Shown: positions 1 through 7,631 of the stretch, one piece after another
Position numbering within the stretch: the stretch's first letter is position 1
Layout: every line of letters starts with the position of its first letter
Assembly: GCF_042679085.1 (NCBI RefSeq)
Contig: NZ_JBHTLQ010000002.1
Location: forward strand, 1-64,000
Origin: Phenylobacterium conjunctum
GTDB lineage: Bacteria; Pseudomonadota; Alphaproteobacteria; Caulobacterales; Caulobacteraceae
DNA length: 64,000 bases
Reading direction: 5' to 3'
Made by a program: the position numbers and the translations under genes
Notes under the pieces: model-generated
Database searches by the model: none
Told to the model about the DNA's origin: nothing
Seen by the model: only the letters and a program-made list of their open reading frames with translations

Positions 1-371
1 GGCCGGGCCGGCGCCGGAGCCGCGACCTTGGCAGGGGGCGGCGCCGCGGCGGGCGTTTCCGGGGCCATCATCGGCGTGGGCTCAGCCTCAGCCACCGGGG
101 CCGGGGTCGAGAGGGCGGCCGGCGGGGCCGCGGTCGAGGTCATCAGCTCGTCCTTGGGCTTGTCCATCATCGCCCAGGTGAGAACGCCGCCGGCCACCAG
201 CACGGCCGGGACGATGGCCAGGATCAGCGGGTTCGGCCCGCGCTTGGCCTGCCGTTCGCGGGCATAGATCGGTGTGGGATTGAAGGCCGTGGTCTCCAGC
301 TCAGGTTCGTCCCGGGCGAAGTCGGCGGAGGTAAACTTGGGGCTGCCAAAGCCAGTGTATTCAGCGGTCAT
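1..371 (-). CDS. Membrane-anchored Pro/Ala-rich protein, 5' part
   Basis: This open frame starts with ATG at 371 and runs off the left edge, so only the first 123 or so residues are present. The N-terminal part (residues 1-45) is polar and begins MTAEYTGFGSPKF. A single hydrophobic segment follows at about residues 46-68 (NPLILAIVPAVLVAGG). Downstream is a long Ala/Pro-rich stretch that reaches the edge. This layout of a cytoplasmic tail, one membrane helix and a periplasmic Pro/Ala linker suits a bitopic inner-membrane protein. I recognise no named family. An inverted repeat at 513-530 lies upstream and may regulate it. The function is unknown. Confidence 0.6.
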   Translation of the reverse strand, partial: MTAEYTGFGSPKFTSADFARDEPELETTAFNPTPIYARERQAKRGPNPLILAIVPAVLVAGGVLTWAMMDKPKDELMTSTAAPPAALSTPAPVAEAEPTPMMAPETPAAAPPPAKVAAPAPAR

Positions 372-512
372 GTTCAGACCCTCCAGGGTGGTGTCGCAGA
401 GTTCAACGACCACACCGGGCCAACGTTCCAGCATACTTGCCGACAGAACGCGCTGACCTGCGCCAAGCCCAAGCTCTGTATGGGGTTGACGAGCGCGAAA
501 AATTTCAGTCTT

Positions 513-530
513 ACTCAATACGCATTGAGT
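513..530. promoter_or_regulatory. Inverted repeat ACTCAAT-N4-ATTGAGT, possible operator
   Basis: Two perfect 7-bp arms are separated by ACGC in an AT-rich patch between the HAD gene and the leftmost gene. A further AATAC/GTATT pair overlaps it. The size and symmetry fit a MarR- or TetR-type operator about 140 bp upstream of the ATG at 371. That role is inference from symmetry only. Confidence 0.3.
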
Positions 531-582
531 GTATTCGCCAGTATTCAGGCGAAATCTTGCCACGATGTCGCCGCGATTGCGG

Positions 583-1305
583 TCACGCTTGGGGCTTCAG
601 CTCGGCGATGCTGCGGATGATCCGGTCCGGCCGGATGTCTGAGCCGGGCGGCAGGCCTTCGCCCAGGTGATCGTGCCAGATGGCGTAAAGGCCCAGACGC
701 TGGGGCGCCGCCACCTCCCATTCCAGATTGTCGCCGACCATCCAGGTCTCGTGCGGGGCCACGTCCAGGGTCTGCATGGCGTGGACATAGGCGCGAGGGT
801 CGGGCTTGCCGAAGCCGGCCTCGCCCTCGATCTGGACGTGGTCGAACAGCGGGGCGAGGGCGAACCGCTCGACCTTGGCCCGCTGCGGCGCGGCCGCGCC
901 GTTGGTGACCAGGGCCAGGCGCACGCCGCGCTCGCGGAAGGCGCGGATCGTCTCCAGGGCGCCGGGGAAGAACCTGGCCTGGGCCTCGCGGTGGGCGTGG
1001 AAGCGCTCGCCGAACGCGCTGGCGAAATCCTCGGTCAGGGTCGGCGCGGCCAGCCGGGCGAAGCCTTCACGCACCGCCAGCACCCGGCCTTGTGACAGGT
1101 TCTGGCGCCAGATCGCCGCCCGCGCCTCGTCGGCCCAGAAGTCGCGGAAGGCGCCTTCCATCACCCCGGCCGCCTGCGCCGGATCCAGACCCTGGAAGGC
1201 GTCCGGATACATCTCGATCACCTCCTGCAGGATCAGGCGGCGCGAGCCGAAACCGATGATGGTCTCATCGAGATCGAACAGGATGGCGGCAGGTAGAGCG
1301 GTCAT
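583..1305 (-). CDS. HAD-superfamily hydrolase (YjjG/Gph-like)
   Basis: The 240-residue protein carries all four HAD motifs. Motif I is FDLDET with Asp11 and Asp13, motif II is LVTNG, the lysine motif is GKPDPRAY, and motif IV is MVGDN. A helical cap domain lies roughly between residues 18 and 95. Enzymes of this type remove phosphate from small metabolites such as nucleotides, phosphoglycolate or other sugar phosphates in the cytoplasm. The substrate cannot be told from sequence. It appears to be a single gene. The upstream 131-bp gap separates it from a divergent acyl-CoA synthetase. Confidence 0.85.
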   Translation of the reverse strand: MTALPAAILFDLDETIIGFGSRRLILQEVIEMYPDAFQGLDPAQAAGVMEGAFRDFWADEARAAIWRQNLSQGRVLAVREGFARLAAPTLTEDFASAFGERFHAHREAQARFFPGALETIRAFRERGVRLALVTNGAAAPQRAKVERFALAPLFDHVQIEGEAGFGKPDPRAYVHAMQTLDVAPHETWMVGDNLEWEVAAPQRLGLYAIWHDHLGEGLPPGSDIRPDRIIRSIAELKPQA

Positions 1306-1436
1306 GGTTCCAGTCTATCAGGACCGCCCTTGAGTCGGGCGGTGCGGCGTTTGGGTCACTCAAACCCGGGCAGCGTCACGGCGTCGCTTGACCGGCGAAC
1401 AACTCGCCCCTCAAGGTGTGTCTGCGGAGGGGTTGC

Positions 1437-3224
1437 ATGCGTCTGAAGGCCCGGCTCGAGCGTGAGTGGAAGTTCTTAAAGGGGCTGAACCGCACGCTGA
1501 CCCGCGTGAAGTCCATCGCGCCGGACAGCCCCAACCTGTTGTGCGACGACCTGGAGGCTGCGGTGGCCAAGCACCGCGATCGGCCCGCCATCACCTTTGA
1601 AGGCCGCACGGTCACCTATGGCGAGATGGACGCCATCGCCAACCGTTACGCGCACTGGGCCAAGAGCCTGAACCTGCGCCGCGGCCAGACGGTGGCGCTG
1701 TTCATGCCCAACCGGCTCGAATACTTCCCGATCTGGTATGGCCTGTCGAAGGTCGGGGTGGTCACCGCCCTGATCAACAACAATCTGGCCGGCGCGCCCC
1801 TGGTCCACTGCCTGAACATCTCCGGCGCCAGCCACGTGATCGTGGATTCCGAGACCTCGCCGATGTTCGAGGGCGTGCGGACCCAGACTGAGAAGCACTT
1901 CCAGCAGTGGGTGCTGGGCCCGGCCCACGGCGACCAGCGCGACCTGGTCCAGGCGCTCAAGAGCTGCAGCCAGCTCGCGCCCGACCGCTCGGCGCGGGAG
2001 GACATGACCGGCCGCGACACCGCGCTGTTCATCTACACCTCGGGCACCACCGGCCTGCCCAAGGCCGCGCGCATCACCCATGTGCGGGCCCAGCTCTATA
2101 TGCGCGGCTTCGCCGGCGCGACGGGGGCGACCGAGACCGACCGCATCTATGTGGCCCTGCCGCTCTACCACGCCACTGGCGGGCTTTGCGGCCTGGGCGC
2201 GGCGCTGATGAACGGCGGCTCAGTGGTGATCCGCAAGAAGTTCTCGGCCAGCCACTTCTGGCAGGAGGTGACTGAAGAGGCCTGCACCATGTTCGTCTAT
2301 ATCGGCGAGCTGGGCCGCTATCTCGTGAACCAGGAACCGGGCGAGTTCGACACCGCCCACAAGATCAGGCTGGCCTTTGGCAACGGCCTGCGCGGCGACG
2401 TCTGGGCCGACCTGAAGACCCGCTTCGCCATTCCCGACGTGCTGGAGTTCTACGGCTCCACCGAAGGCAATGTGTCGATGTTTAACTTCGACGGCCAGGT
2501 GGGCGCCATCGGTCGGGCGCCCAAGTACCTGCGCAAGCGGTTCAACATCCGGCTGGTCCAGTTCGATGTGGAGGCCGAGGCGCCGATCCGCTCGCCCAGC
2601 GGCTTCTGCATCGAGGCGGGACCCGGACAGATCGGCGAGTGTATCGGCCAGATCGGCTTGGACGCCCGCAGCGAGTTCACCGGCTATGTGGACAAGGCCG
2701 CCTCGGACAAGAAGATCCTGCGCGACGTGTTCGAGAAGGGCGACGCCTGGTTCCGCACCGGCGACCTGATGCGGATCGACGCCGACGGCTACTTCTATTT
2801 CGTCGACCGGATCGGCGACACCTTCCGCTGGAAGGGCGAGAACGTCTCCACCGGCGAGGTGGCCCAGCAGCTGTCCGCCGCGCCGGGCGTGATCGAGGCC
2901 AATGTCTATGGGGTGAGCGTCCCCGGCGCCGACGGCCGCGCCGGCATGGCCGGGATCGTCGCCGAACCGGACTTCGACATCGCCGCCTTCGGCGCCTTCG
3001 TGGCCGCCGAACTGCCGACCTTCGCCCAGCCGGTGTTCATCCGCCTGCTGCCCGCCCTTGAGACCACCGGCACCTTCAAGCTGCGCAAGATCGACCTGGT
3101 GAACGACGGCTTCGACCCGGCCAAGGTCAAGACGCCCCTGTTCTACAAGGACCCGGCCAAGGGCTATGTGAAGCTGACCAAGGCCGCCTACGCCCGGATC
3201 GTCGAGGGCGGCGTCAAGCTTTGA
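1437..3224 (+). CDS. Long-chain fatty acyl-CoA synthetase (FadD/FATP-like)
   Basis: The 595-residue AMP-forming ligase contains the adenylate-forming core YTSGTTGLPKA at about residues 200-210, the FYGSTEG motif, and the WFRTGDL hinge-region motif. The N-terminus (MRLKARLEREWKFLKGLNRTL) and the ending resemble the FATP/very-long-chain acyl-CoA synthetase branch, which often serves as a long-chain-acyl-CoA synthetase in bacteria. It would activate exogenous or released fatty acids to acyl-CoA for beta-oxidation or lipid synthesis. I chose the ATG at 1437 because GGAGG sits six bases before it at 1426-1430. An ATG at 1416 has no such site. It is probably monocistronic. Confidence 0.88.
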   Translation: MRLKARLEREWKFLKGLNRTLTRVKSIAPDSPNLLCDDLEAAVAKHRDRPAITFEGRTVTYGEMDAIANRYAHWAKSLNLRRGQTVALFMPNRLEYFPIWYGLSKVGVVTALINNNLAGAPLVHCLNISGASHVIVDSETSPMFEGVRTQTEKHFQQWVLGPAHGDQRDLVQALKSCSQLAPDRSAREDMTGRDTALFIYTSGTTGLPKAARITHVRAQLYMRGFAGATGATETDRIYVALPLYHATGGLCGLGAALMNGGSVVIRKKFSASHFWQEVTEEACTMFVYIGELGRYLVNQEPGEFDTAHKIRLAFGNGLRGDVWADLKTRFAIPDVLEFYGSTEGNVSMFNFDGQVGAIGRAPKYLRKRFNIRLVQFDVEAEAPIRSPSGFCIEAGPGQIGECIGQIGLDARSEFTGYVDKAASDKKILRDVFEKGDAWFRTGDLMRIDADGYFYFVDRIGDTFRWKGENVSTGEVAQQLSAAPGVIEANVYGVSVPGADGRAGMAGIVAEPDFDIAAFGAFVAAELPTFAQPVFIRLLPALETTGTFKLRKIDLVNDGFDPAKVKTPLFYKDPAKGYVKLTKAAYARIVEGGVKL

Positions 3225-3408
3225 CGTCAACATGGACGAAGGGGTTTGGGGCAGGCGGCAAGCCTGGGCGCCGCGCCTTGGTCGGAGAATTTCCGGACGG
3301 GGCAACGGTTTGATCTGACTTGAGAAAGAGCGCGTTGGAGGCAGAATAGTTCATATTCTGTTCCGCGCAACGTGATCCTGCTGGTGCTCAGCGGAATAGA
3401 TTTGGAAC

Positions 3409-3432
3409 CACGAAAAACACGAAAAACACGAA
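3409..3432. repeat. Tandem repeat of a 9-bp unit (cacgaaaaa), 2.7 copies
   Basis: Two full units and a six-base partial unit lie directly next to each other. The array is too short and lacks spacers, so it is not a CRISPR. It is unusually AT-rich for this window. Confidence 0.6.
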
Positions 3433-3464
3433 CGGGTTGGCGCTGATCCGCCACCCCAAACCCT

Positions 3465-3571
3465 CGTCATCCTCCGGTCGCCCGAAGGGCGATCCGGGGG
3501 ACCCAAGGGGCGGCCGGAACATCAGTTTGGGTCCCCCGGATCCTTGCTGGCGCAAGGACCGGAGGATGACG
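3465..3571. repeat. Composite palindromic intergenic repeat, copy A
   Basis: Perfect 15-bp outer arms (3465-3479 and 3557-3571, starting CGTCATCC) enclose two small side hairpins and perfect 16-bp inner arms (3491-3506 and 3527-3542). The side hairpins are GCCC-GAA-GGGC at 3480-3490 and CCTTGC-TGGC-GCAAGG at 3542-3557. The inner arms contain GGGGGACCCAA. As single-stranded DNA or RNA it would fold like a cloverleaf. Copy B at 15378-15490 has the same design with different side-hairpin sequences. Palindromic repeats of this kind are common between alphaproteobacterial genes. The assignment to one family is inference. Confidence 0.75.
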
Positions 3572-3579
3572 GTGGGGGC

Positions 3580-4716
3580 CTACCGCGACCGGCCGCGGCC
3601 GCTCACCGGCCAGAGGGCGGTCAGGGTTTCGCCGTCGACGACGTGGTAGGTGTCATAGAGGTTCACCGTGGGGTCGCAGTGGGGGGCGGTCAGGGTGACG
3701 CGGGCGGCCAGGGCGGGAGCCTCGGCGCCCGGGGGCAGGACCACGGCGCCGTGTTCGTCGCCCATGAAGAAGTACTTTGAGCCCTCGGGGACGCCGGAGG
3801 CGATCACCGGCTTGTCGGCGTCGGTGGAGAAGGCCTTGAAGCCAGCATCCACCGTGACCATGGCCGGGGCGGCGTTGGCGCTGACCACGCGGGCGTCGAT
3901 GTAGAGGCTGGTCTCGTAGGGGCCGATCTCGCCGCAGGCCAGGTACTGGGCGTCCATGAAGACGTAGGAGCCGACCTGGAGCTCGGTGAACAGGCCGAAG
4001 TCTGCGTCGATGCGGTGCGTGCCGGTGCCCGAGCCGGTGACGATCTCCGGCGCGCCGCCGGCTTGCGTCAGGGCGGCGATGACGGTGCGCAGATAGGCGG
4101 CGCGGTCCTCCATGGCGGCCTTGCGGGCGGCGACGTCTTCGAGGTGCTGCTGGGCGCCGCAATAGAACTGGACGCCTTTATAGGTCAGGCCGGGCTGGGC
4201 GCGGATGGCGGCCAGCAGGGCGACGGCGGCCTCGGCGGAGGCGACGCCGGTGCGGCGGATGCCGGGGTCGATGTCGATGACGACATTGAGCGGCTTGCCG
4301 GCGGCTTCGCAGGCCTCGCCCAGGGCCGCGGCGTTGTCGGGGTGATCGACCACGCACATCATCTCCTCGACCTTGAGGTTGAGGGCGGCTAGGCGGGCGA
4401 TGGCTGGCGGCGAGACCACCGGCGAGGTGATGTGCAGGCCCTTGAGCACCCCGCCCTCGGCCAGGGCCTCGGCCTCGCCCAGCTTGGCGCAGCACAGGCC
4501 GACAGCGCCGGCCGCGATCTGCAGCTTGGCGATGTCGGCGCTCTTGTGGGTCTTGGCGTGGGGGCGGACCTGCAGGCCCTTGGACGCCGCGAACCGGGCC
4601 ATTTCGGCGATGTTGCGCTTCAGAGCCGGGGCGTCGATGACCAGGACCGGGGTGTTGAGGTCGGCGCGGGAGCCCTGGCGGCCGATCAGGTGGGCGTGGA
4701 GATCTTGGTCGGTCAT
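3580..4716 (-). CDS. D-threonine aldolase / D-serine dehydratase-like PLP enzyme
   Basis: The 378-residue protein has the alanine-racemase-type N-terminal barrel with the pyridoxal-phosphate lysine in RPHAKTHK (Lys55). A C-terminal domain contains the metal-site segment PHCDPTVNLYD. His346 and Asp348 there match the His-x-Asp arrangement of D-threonine aldolases better than the His-x-Cys of D-serine dehydratases. It should cleave or dehydrate D-beta-hydroxy amino acids using PLP and a divalent metal. I chose the ATG at 4716 (MTDQDLHAH) over one at 4773 because family members begin near here and GGAG lies just upstream. It follows the tetR gene on the same strand, with a terminator-like hairpin between them. 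Confidence 0.8.
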   Translation of the reverse strand: MTDQDLHAHLIGRQGSRADLNTPVLVIDAPALKRNIAEMARFAASKGLQVRPHAKTHKSADIAKLQIAAGAVGLCCAKLGEAEALAEGGVLKGLHITSPVVSPPAIARLAALNLKVEEMMCVVDHPDNAAALGEACEAAGKPLNVVIDIDPGIRRTGVASAEAAVALLAAIRAQPGLTYKGVQFYCGAQQHLEDVAARKAAMEDRAAYLRTVIAALTQAGGAPEIVTGSGTGTHRIDADFGLFTELQVGSYVFMDAQYLACGEIGPYETSLYIDARVVSANAAPAMVTVDAGFKAFSTDADKPVIASGVPEGSKYFFMGDEHGAVVLPPGAEAPALAARVTLTAPHCDPTVNLYDTYHVVDGETLTALWPVSGRGRSR

Positions 4717-4786
4717 GTCGGGCTCCGGGTCGTTGGAGGAGTTATGGCCGGTCTCGCCCTGCGGGAGAAGCATTTGACGGCGCGTT

Positions 4787-4812
4787 CCCTCTCCCCGCCC
4801 GCGGGGAGAGGG
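4787..4812. terminator. Hairpin, likely terminator
   Basis: A perfect 12-bp stem CCCTCTCCCCGC/GCGGGGAGAGGG sits seven bases past the tetR stop codon. It has no clear T-tract. It could instead be a short dispersed intergenic palindrome. Confidence 0.5.
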
Positions 4813-4818
4813 GGCCGC

Positions 4819-5424
4819 CTAGTCCTTCAGCACTGCGCGCAGGATGAAGGTGGTGAGTTCGTCGTAGGTGCGGTCGAGGTCGGGGTCGCCGGGGCGGTCC
4901 CAGCGGGCGAAGGCGCTGAGCAGGCCCTGGATATTGGCGGTGGCCAGCGCGGTGTCGGCCAGGCCGAAGCGGCCTTCGGCCTTCAGGGCGTCGAGGGTGG
5001 AGCGGATCAGGTCGGTGAAGACCGCCTTGCGGGCCTCGACCTCGGCGCGCCTGTCCGGGCTGAGGCCGCTGGTCTCGGAGACCACCATGTGGACGGCGTT
5101 GCCTTTCGGCCCCGCGCCGCGGTGAATGTTGGCCAGCTGCAGGCGGATGAGGGTCTCCAGACGCGCGCGGGGATCGGCGATGGCCTGCGCCGGGGCGACC
5201 ACGTCCTTGGCCGCCAGGTCCAGGCCCCAGGAGATCAGGGTGTAGAGCAGATCCTCCTTGTTCGGGACGAAGTGGTAGAGGCTGGCCTTGTTGATCCCGA
5301 CCTTCTTGGCGATGTCGCCCATCGAGGTCCCGCCATAGCCGAACTCGGCGAACAGCCGGGCGGCGACGAGATAGATCTGCTCGCGGCGGCCCACCGGCGG
5401 CGTGTCCACGGAAAGGCGCTCCAT
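4819..5424 (-). CDS. TetR-family transcriptional regulator
   Basis: The 201-residue protein has an N-terminal TetR helix-turn-helix at about residues 15-60 (REQIYLVAARLFAEFGYGG, then MGDIAKKVGINKASLYHF). A variable C-terminal ligand domain follows. The frame stays open upstream to 5652, but the ATG at 5424 (MERLSVDTPP) gives the normal family length and leaves a promoter region. It is transcribed divergently from a sulfatase. A perfect 16-bp palindrome in the 125-bp gap (5500-5515) is the expected operator, so it probably represses itself and the sulfatase. The ligand is unknown. Confidence 0.88.
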   Translation of the reverse strand: MERLSVDTPPVGRREQIYLVAARLFAEFGYGGTSMGDIAKKVGINKASLYHFVPNKEDLLYTLISWGLDLAAKDVVAPAQAIADPRARLETLIRLQLANIHRGAGPKGNAVHMVVSETSGLSPDRRAEVEARKAVFTDLIRSTLDALKAEGRFGLADTALATANIQGLLSAFARWDRPGDPDLDRTYDELTTFILRAVLKD

Positions 5425-5499
5425 CTGTCCTTGTGCCTGGCCTGAGGGTTTAGCCCGGTTCGCCGGCTTCTGGACAGGCCGGGGGGTGGCTGGTATCGA

Positions 5500-5515
5500 C
5501 CTACCGATCGGTAGG
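5500..5515. promoter_or_regulatory. TetR operator candidate (16-bp perfect palindrome)
   Basis: The sequence CCTACCGATCGGTAGG is perfectly symmetric. It contains the ACCGATCGGT core typical of TetR-family operators. It lies 75 bp upstream of the tetR ATG and 34 bp upstream of the sulfatase ATG, where it could block both divergent promoters. Confidence 0.7.
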
Positions 5516-5549
5516 GGCGTGCGCAAGCCCACCGACCCGGGAGGACAAG

Positions 5550-7037
5550 ATGAGCCTGATCCGCCGCACACTGGGCCTGCCCCTGGCCTTCGCCGCCCTG
5601 GCGAGCCTCCTGATCTCCAGCTGCACCGTCCCGCCGCAGGGCAGGCTCGCATCGCGGCCGGCCTCGCCCAAGCGGCCGAATGTCATCGTCATCCTGGCCG
5701 ATGACCTGGGCTATGCGGATGTCTCGGCCTATGGGGTCAAGCGCATCCACACCCCGCACATCGACGCCATCGGCGATCAAGGCGTGAAGTTCACCGACGC
5801 CTATGCGGCGGCCCCCGTGTGCTCGCCCTCGCGGGCGGGGCTGCAGACCGGGCGCAATCCCGACCGCTATGGGTTTGAGTACAACAACGGCCCGCCGGAG
5901 CGGGACGCGCGACTGAACCTGGGACTGGATATCGGCGAGATCACCATCGCCCAGGCCCTGAAGGACCAGGGCTATCACACCGCCCTGATCGGCAAGTGGC
6001 ACCTGGGCGCCAATCCGGACTTCTATCCGACCAACCGTGGCTATGACGACTTCGTCGGCCTGCTGGCCGGGGCCACCAGCTATATCGACCCGAGCGTTCC
6101 GGGCGTGCACGTGGCTGATCCGCCGAACTCGTCCTATCCCAGCAAGGCGGCGCGCTCGCAGCATACGGCGATCTATGAGGGGGCCGAGCGCAAGCTGGTC
6201 CACAACGAGACGGAATACCTGACCGACTATTTCGCCCGCCGGGCGGTGGACTATGTCAGCGCGCGGGCCAAGTCGGACCAGCCCTACTTCCTGTACCTGG
6301 CGTTCAACGCCCCGCACGACCCGCTGATGGTCACGCAGAAATACTATGACCGCTTCCCGCATATCGCGTCCGAGCAGAACCGCATCTATGCCGGGATGAT
6401 CTCGGCCCTGGACGATGCGGTGGGCCAGGTGATGGCGGCGGTGAAGGCCTCGGGCGAGGACCGCGACACGCTCGTCTACTTCATGTCGGACAATGGCTGC
6501 GCGGCCTATATCGGCGGCCTGTGCGCCTGCGAGCCGCTGCGGGGCGGTAAGCTCAGCCACTATGAGGGCGGCGTGCGGGTGCCGTTCATGGTCCGCTGGC
6601 CGGCGGCGATCAAGCCGGGCCAGGTGAACCGCAAGATGGTGTCGAACATGGACATCTTCCCTACCTCGCTGATCGCGGCCGGCGGCGCCCTGCCCAAGGA
6701 CCGGATCTATGACGGGGTGGACCTGATGCCCTTCCTGTCGGGGCGCAACACGGGCTCGCCGCACGAGGCGCTGATGTGGCGGCGCACGCCCCACGCCTCC
6801 ATCCGCAAGGGCGACTGGAAGATGTGGAAGAGCACGGATGGCAAGTTCACCCTGCTGTTCAACCTGAAGGCCGACCCGAACGAGACGACGAACCTGGCGA
6901 CCCGGGAGCCGGCCAAGCTCAAGGAGCTGAACGACGCCTACGAGCAGTGGGCCAAGGATCTGCAGGACCCGAAGTGGCCGTCGCGCCCGGCGATCCAGTA
7001 CAACGTCTGCGGGACGCCGTTCGAGCTGCCGATCTAG
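5550..7037 (+). CDS. Lipoprotein arylsulfatase (formylglycine-dependent)
   Basis: The 495-residue protein starts with a lipoprotein signal ending in LISSC (Cys25). The sulfatase fold follows: ILADDLGYADVS provides the metal-binding Asp pair at 51-52, CSPSR at 91-95 provides the Cys that becomes formylglycine, and GKWHLG is the second sulfatase signature. A YFMSDNG segment supplies later metal ligands. It should hydrolyse sulfate esters at the cell envelope. No formylglycine-generating enzyme gene is in the window, so maturation needs a gene elsewhere. The divergent TetR and the palindrome in between suggest induction by a substrate or product. The substrate cannot be predicted. Confidence 0.87.
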   Translation: MSLIRRTLGLPLAFAALASLLISSCTVPPQGRLASRPASPKRPNVIVILADDLGYADVSAYGVKRIHTPHIDAIGDQGVKFTDAYAAAPVCSPSRAGLQTGRNPDRYGFEYNNGPPERDARLNLGLDIGEITIAQALKDQGYHTALIGKWHLGANPDFYPTNRGYDDFVGLLAGATSYIDPSVPGVHVADPPNSSYPSKAARSQHTAIYEGAERKLVHNETEYLTDYFARRAVDYVSARAKSDQPYFLYLAFNAPHDPLMVTQKYYDRFPHIASEQNRIYAGMISALDDAVGQVMAAVKASGEDRDTLVYFMSDNGCAAYIGGLCACEPLRGGKLSHYEGGVRVPFMVRWPAAIKPGQVNRKMVSNMDIFPTSLIAAGGALPKDRIYDGVDLMPFLSGRNTGSPHEALMWRRTPHASIRKGDWKMWKSTDGKFTLLFNLKADPNETTNLATREPAKLKELNDAYEQWAKDLQDPKWPSRPAIQYNVCGTPFELPI

Positions 7038-7060
7038 GGACCCTGGGCAGGTGAGCGGGA

Positions 7061-7091
7061 CTTAGGCGCCCGCGCCGCTGCGGCGCCCAAG
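7061..7091 (+). terminator. Terminator-like hairpin after the sulfatase gene
   Basis: Arms CTTAGGCGCC and GGCGCCCAAG pair in nine of ten positions around an 11-nt GC-rich loop, 24 bp past the stop codon. No T-tract follows. Confidence 0.4.
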
Positions 7092-7126
7092 AGACGGGCG
7101 CTTGACCCTCGCGCGGGGCGGCCTAC

Positions 7127-7154
7127 GTATTACGAATTGCTGCAATCGTAATAC
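7127..7154. promoter_or_regulatory. NikR-type operator, site 1 (GTATTAC-N14-GTAATAC)
   Basis: This perfect 7-bp inverted repeat lies 18 bp upstream of the ATG of the NikR-like regulator. The hexamers GTATTA and TAATAC are 16 bp apart, which is the half-site spacing of the known NikR operator GTATGA-N16-TCATAC. The spacer is itself partly symmetric (ATTGC/GCAAT). Sites 2 and 3 at 18271 and 18428 share sequence and spacing. Autoregulation of the whole downstream operon is inferred. Confidence 0.75.
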
Positions 7155-7172
7155 TGACGTCAGGTCGCCCAC

Positions 7173-7631
7173 ATGGAATCCGAAGCCCAGCCCCTGGCGC
7201 GTCTCAGCCTCAGCATGCCCGCCGAGCTGCTCGCCCAGCTTGACGCCATGGTGGCCGAGCGCGGCCTGCCCAGCCGCTCGCAGATGATCGCAGAGCTGAT
7301 CCGGCACGAGCTGGCCGAGCACGGCGAGGACCAGCCGGGCGTGGTGCTGGCCGGCACCATCACCCTGACCTATCGCACCGAGAGCGGCCGGGTGCGCCAG
7401 GCCCTGGCCCAGGCCCAGCAGGCCTATCTGCGCGAGGTGATCTCGTCCCAGCACGTCTTCCTGGAGGACGACCAATCGCTGGAGGTGATGCTGGTGCAGG
7501 GGCCGTCGGAGCGGCTGCGCGCCCTGTGCGACCAGTTCCGCAAGATCCGCGGCGTGCAGCAGCTGCGCCTGGTGACCACCACCGCCCTCCTGCCGCCCCT
7601 GCACGCCCTGTCCCCGGAGCCGTCGCGATGA
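7173..7631 (+). CDS. NikR-like ribbon-helix-helix regulator lacking most nickel ligands
   Basis: The 152-residue protein has a ribbon-helix-helix DNA-binding domain at residues 8-50 (ARLSLSMPAELLAQLD, then RSQMIAELIRHEL). A NikR-type ACT-like C-terminal domain follows at about 58-135. Compared with E. coli NikR, the His/Cys-rich metal segment is shortened to SSQHVFLEDDQSLEV. At most one His (His94) remains, and the ligand Cys is replaced by Ser102. It is therefore unlikely to sense nickel in the usual way. Its stop overlaps the start of the next gene (ATGA), placing it first in the urea/guanidine operon, and an operator lies just upstream. I infer that it responds to guanidine, urea or a nitrogen metabolite. 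Confidence 0.8.
   Translation: MESEAQPLARLSLSMPAELLAQLDAMVAERGLPSRSQMIAELIRHELAEHGEDQPGVVLAGTITLTYRTESGRVRQALAQAQQAYLREVISSQHVFLEDDQSLEVMLVQGPSERLRALCDQFRKIRGVQQLRLVTTTALLPPLHALSPEPSR

Larger units (their letters stand above)
3225..3579. other. Convergent intergenic region without a gene
   Basis: This 355-bp gap lies between two convergent genes. It holds a 7-bp inverted repeat CAGAATA/TATTCTG (3342-3360), a short tandem repeat with unit cacgaaaaa (3409-3432) and a large composite palindrome (3465-3571). I see no credible coding frame. The palindrome could act as a bidirectional terminator. Confidence 0.6.

Noticed and set aside
3409..3432. CRISPR array
   Set aside because: The repeat unit is only nine bases and is directly tandem with no spacers.
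5425..5652. Longer start for the TetR protein
   Set aside because: The extension would overlap the divergent promoter, the palindrome and the sulfatase start, and its residues are low-complexity. ATG 5424 gives normal length.
7038..7172. Guanidine riboswitch upstream of the guanidine/urea operon
   Set aside because: Only 135 bp are available, much of it filled by a terminator-like hairpin and operator site 1. I saw no riboswitch-like loop sequences. A covariance search would decide.
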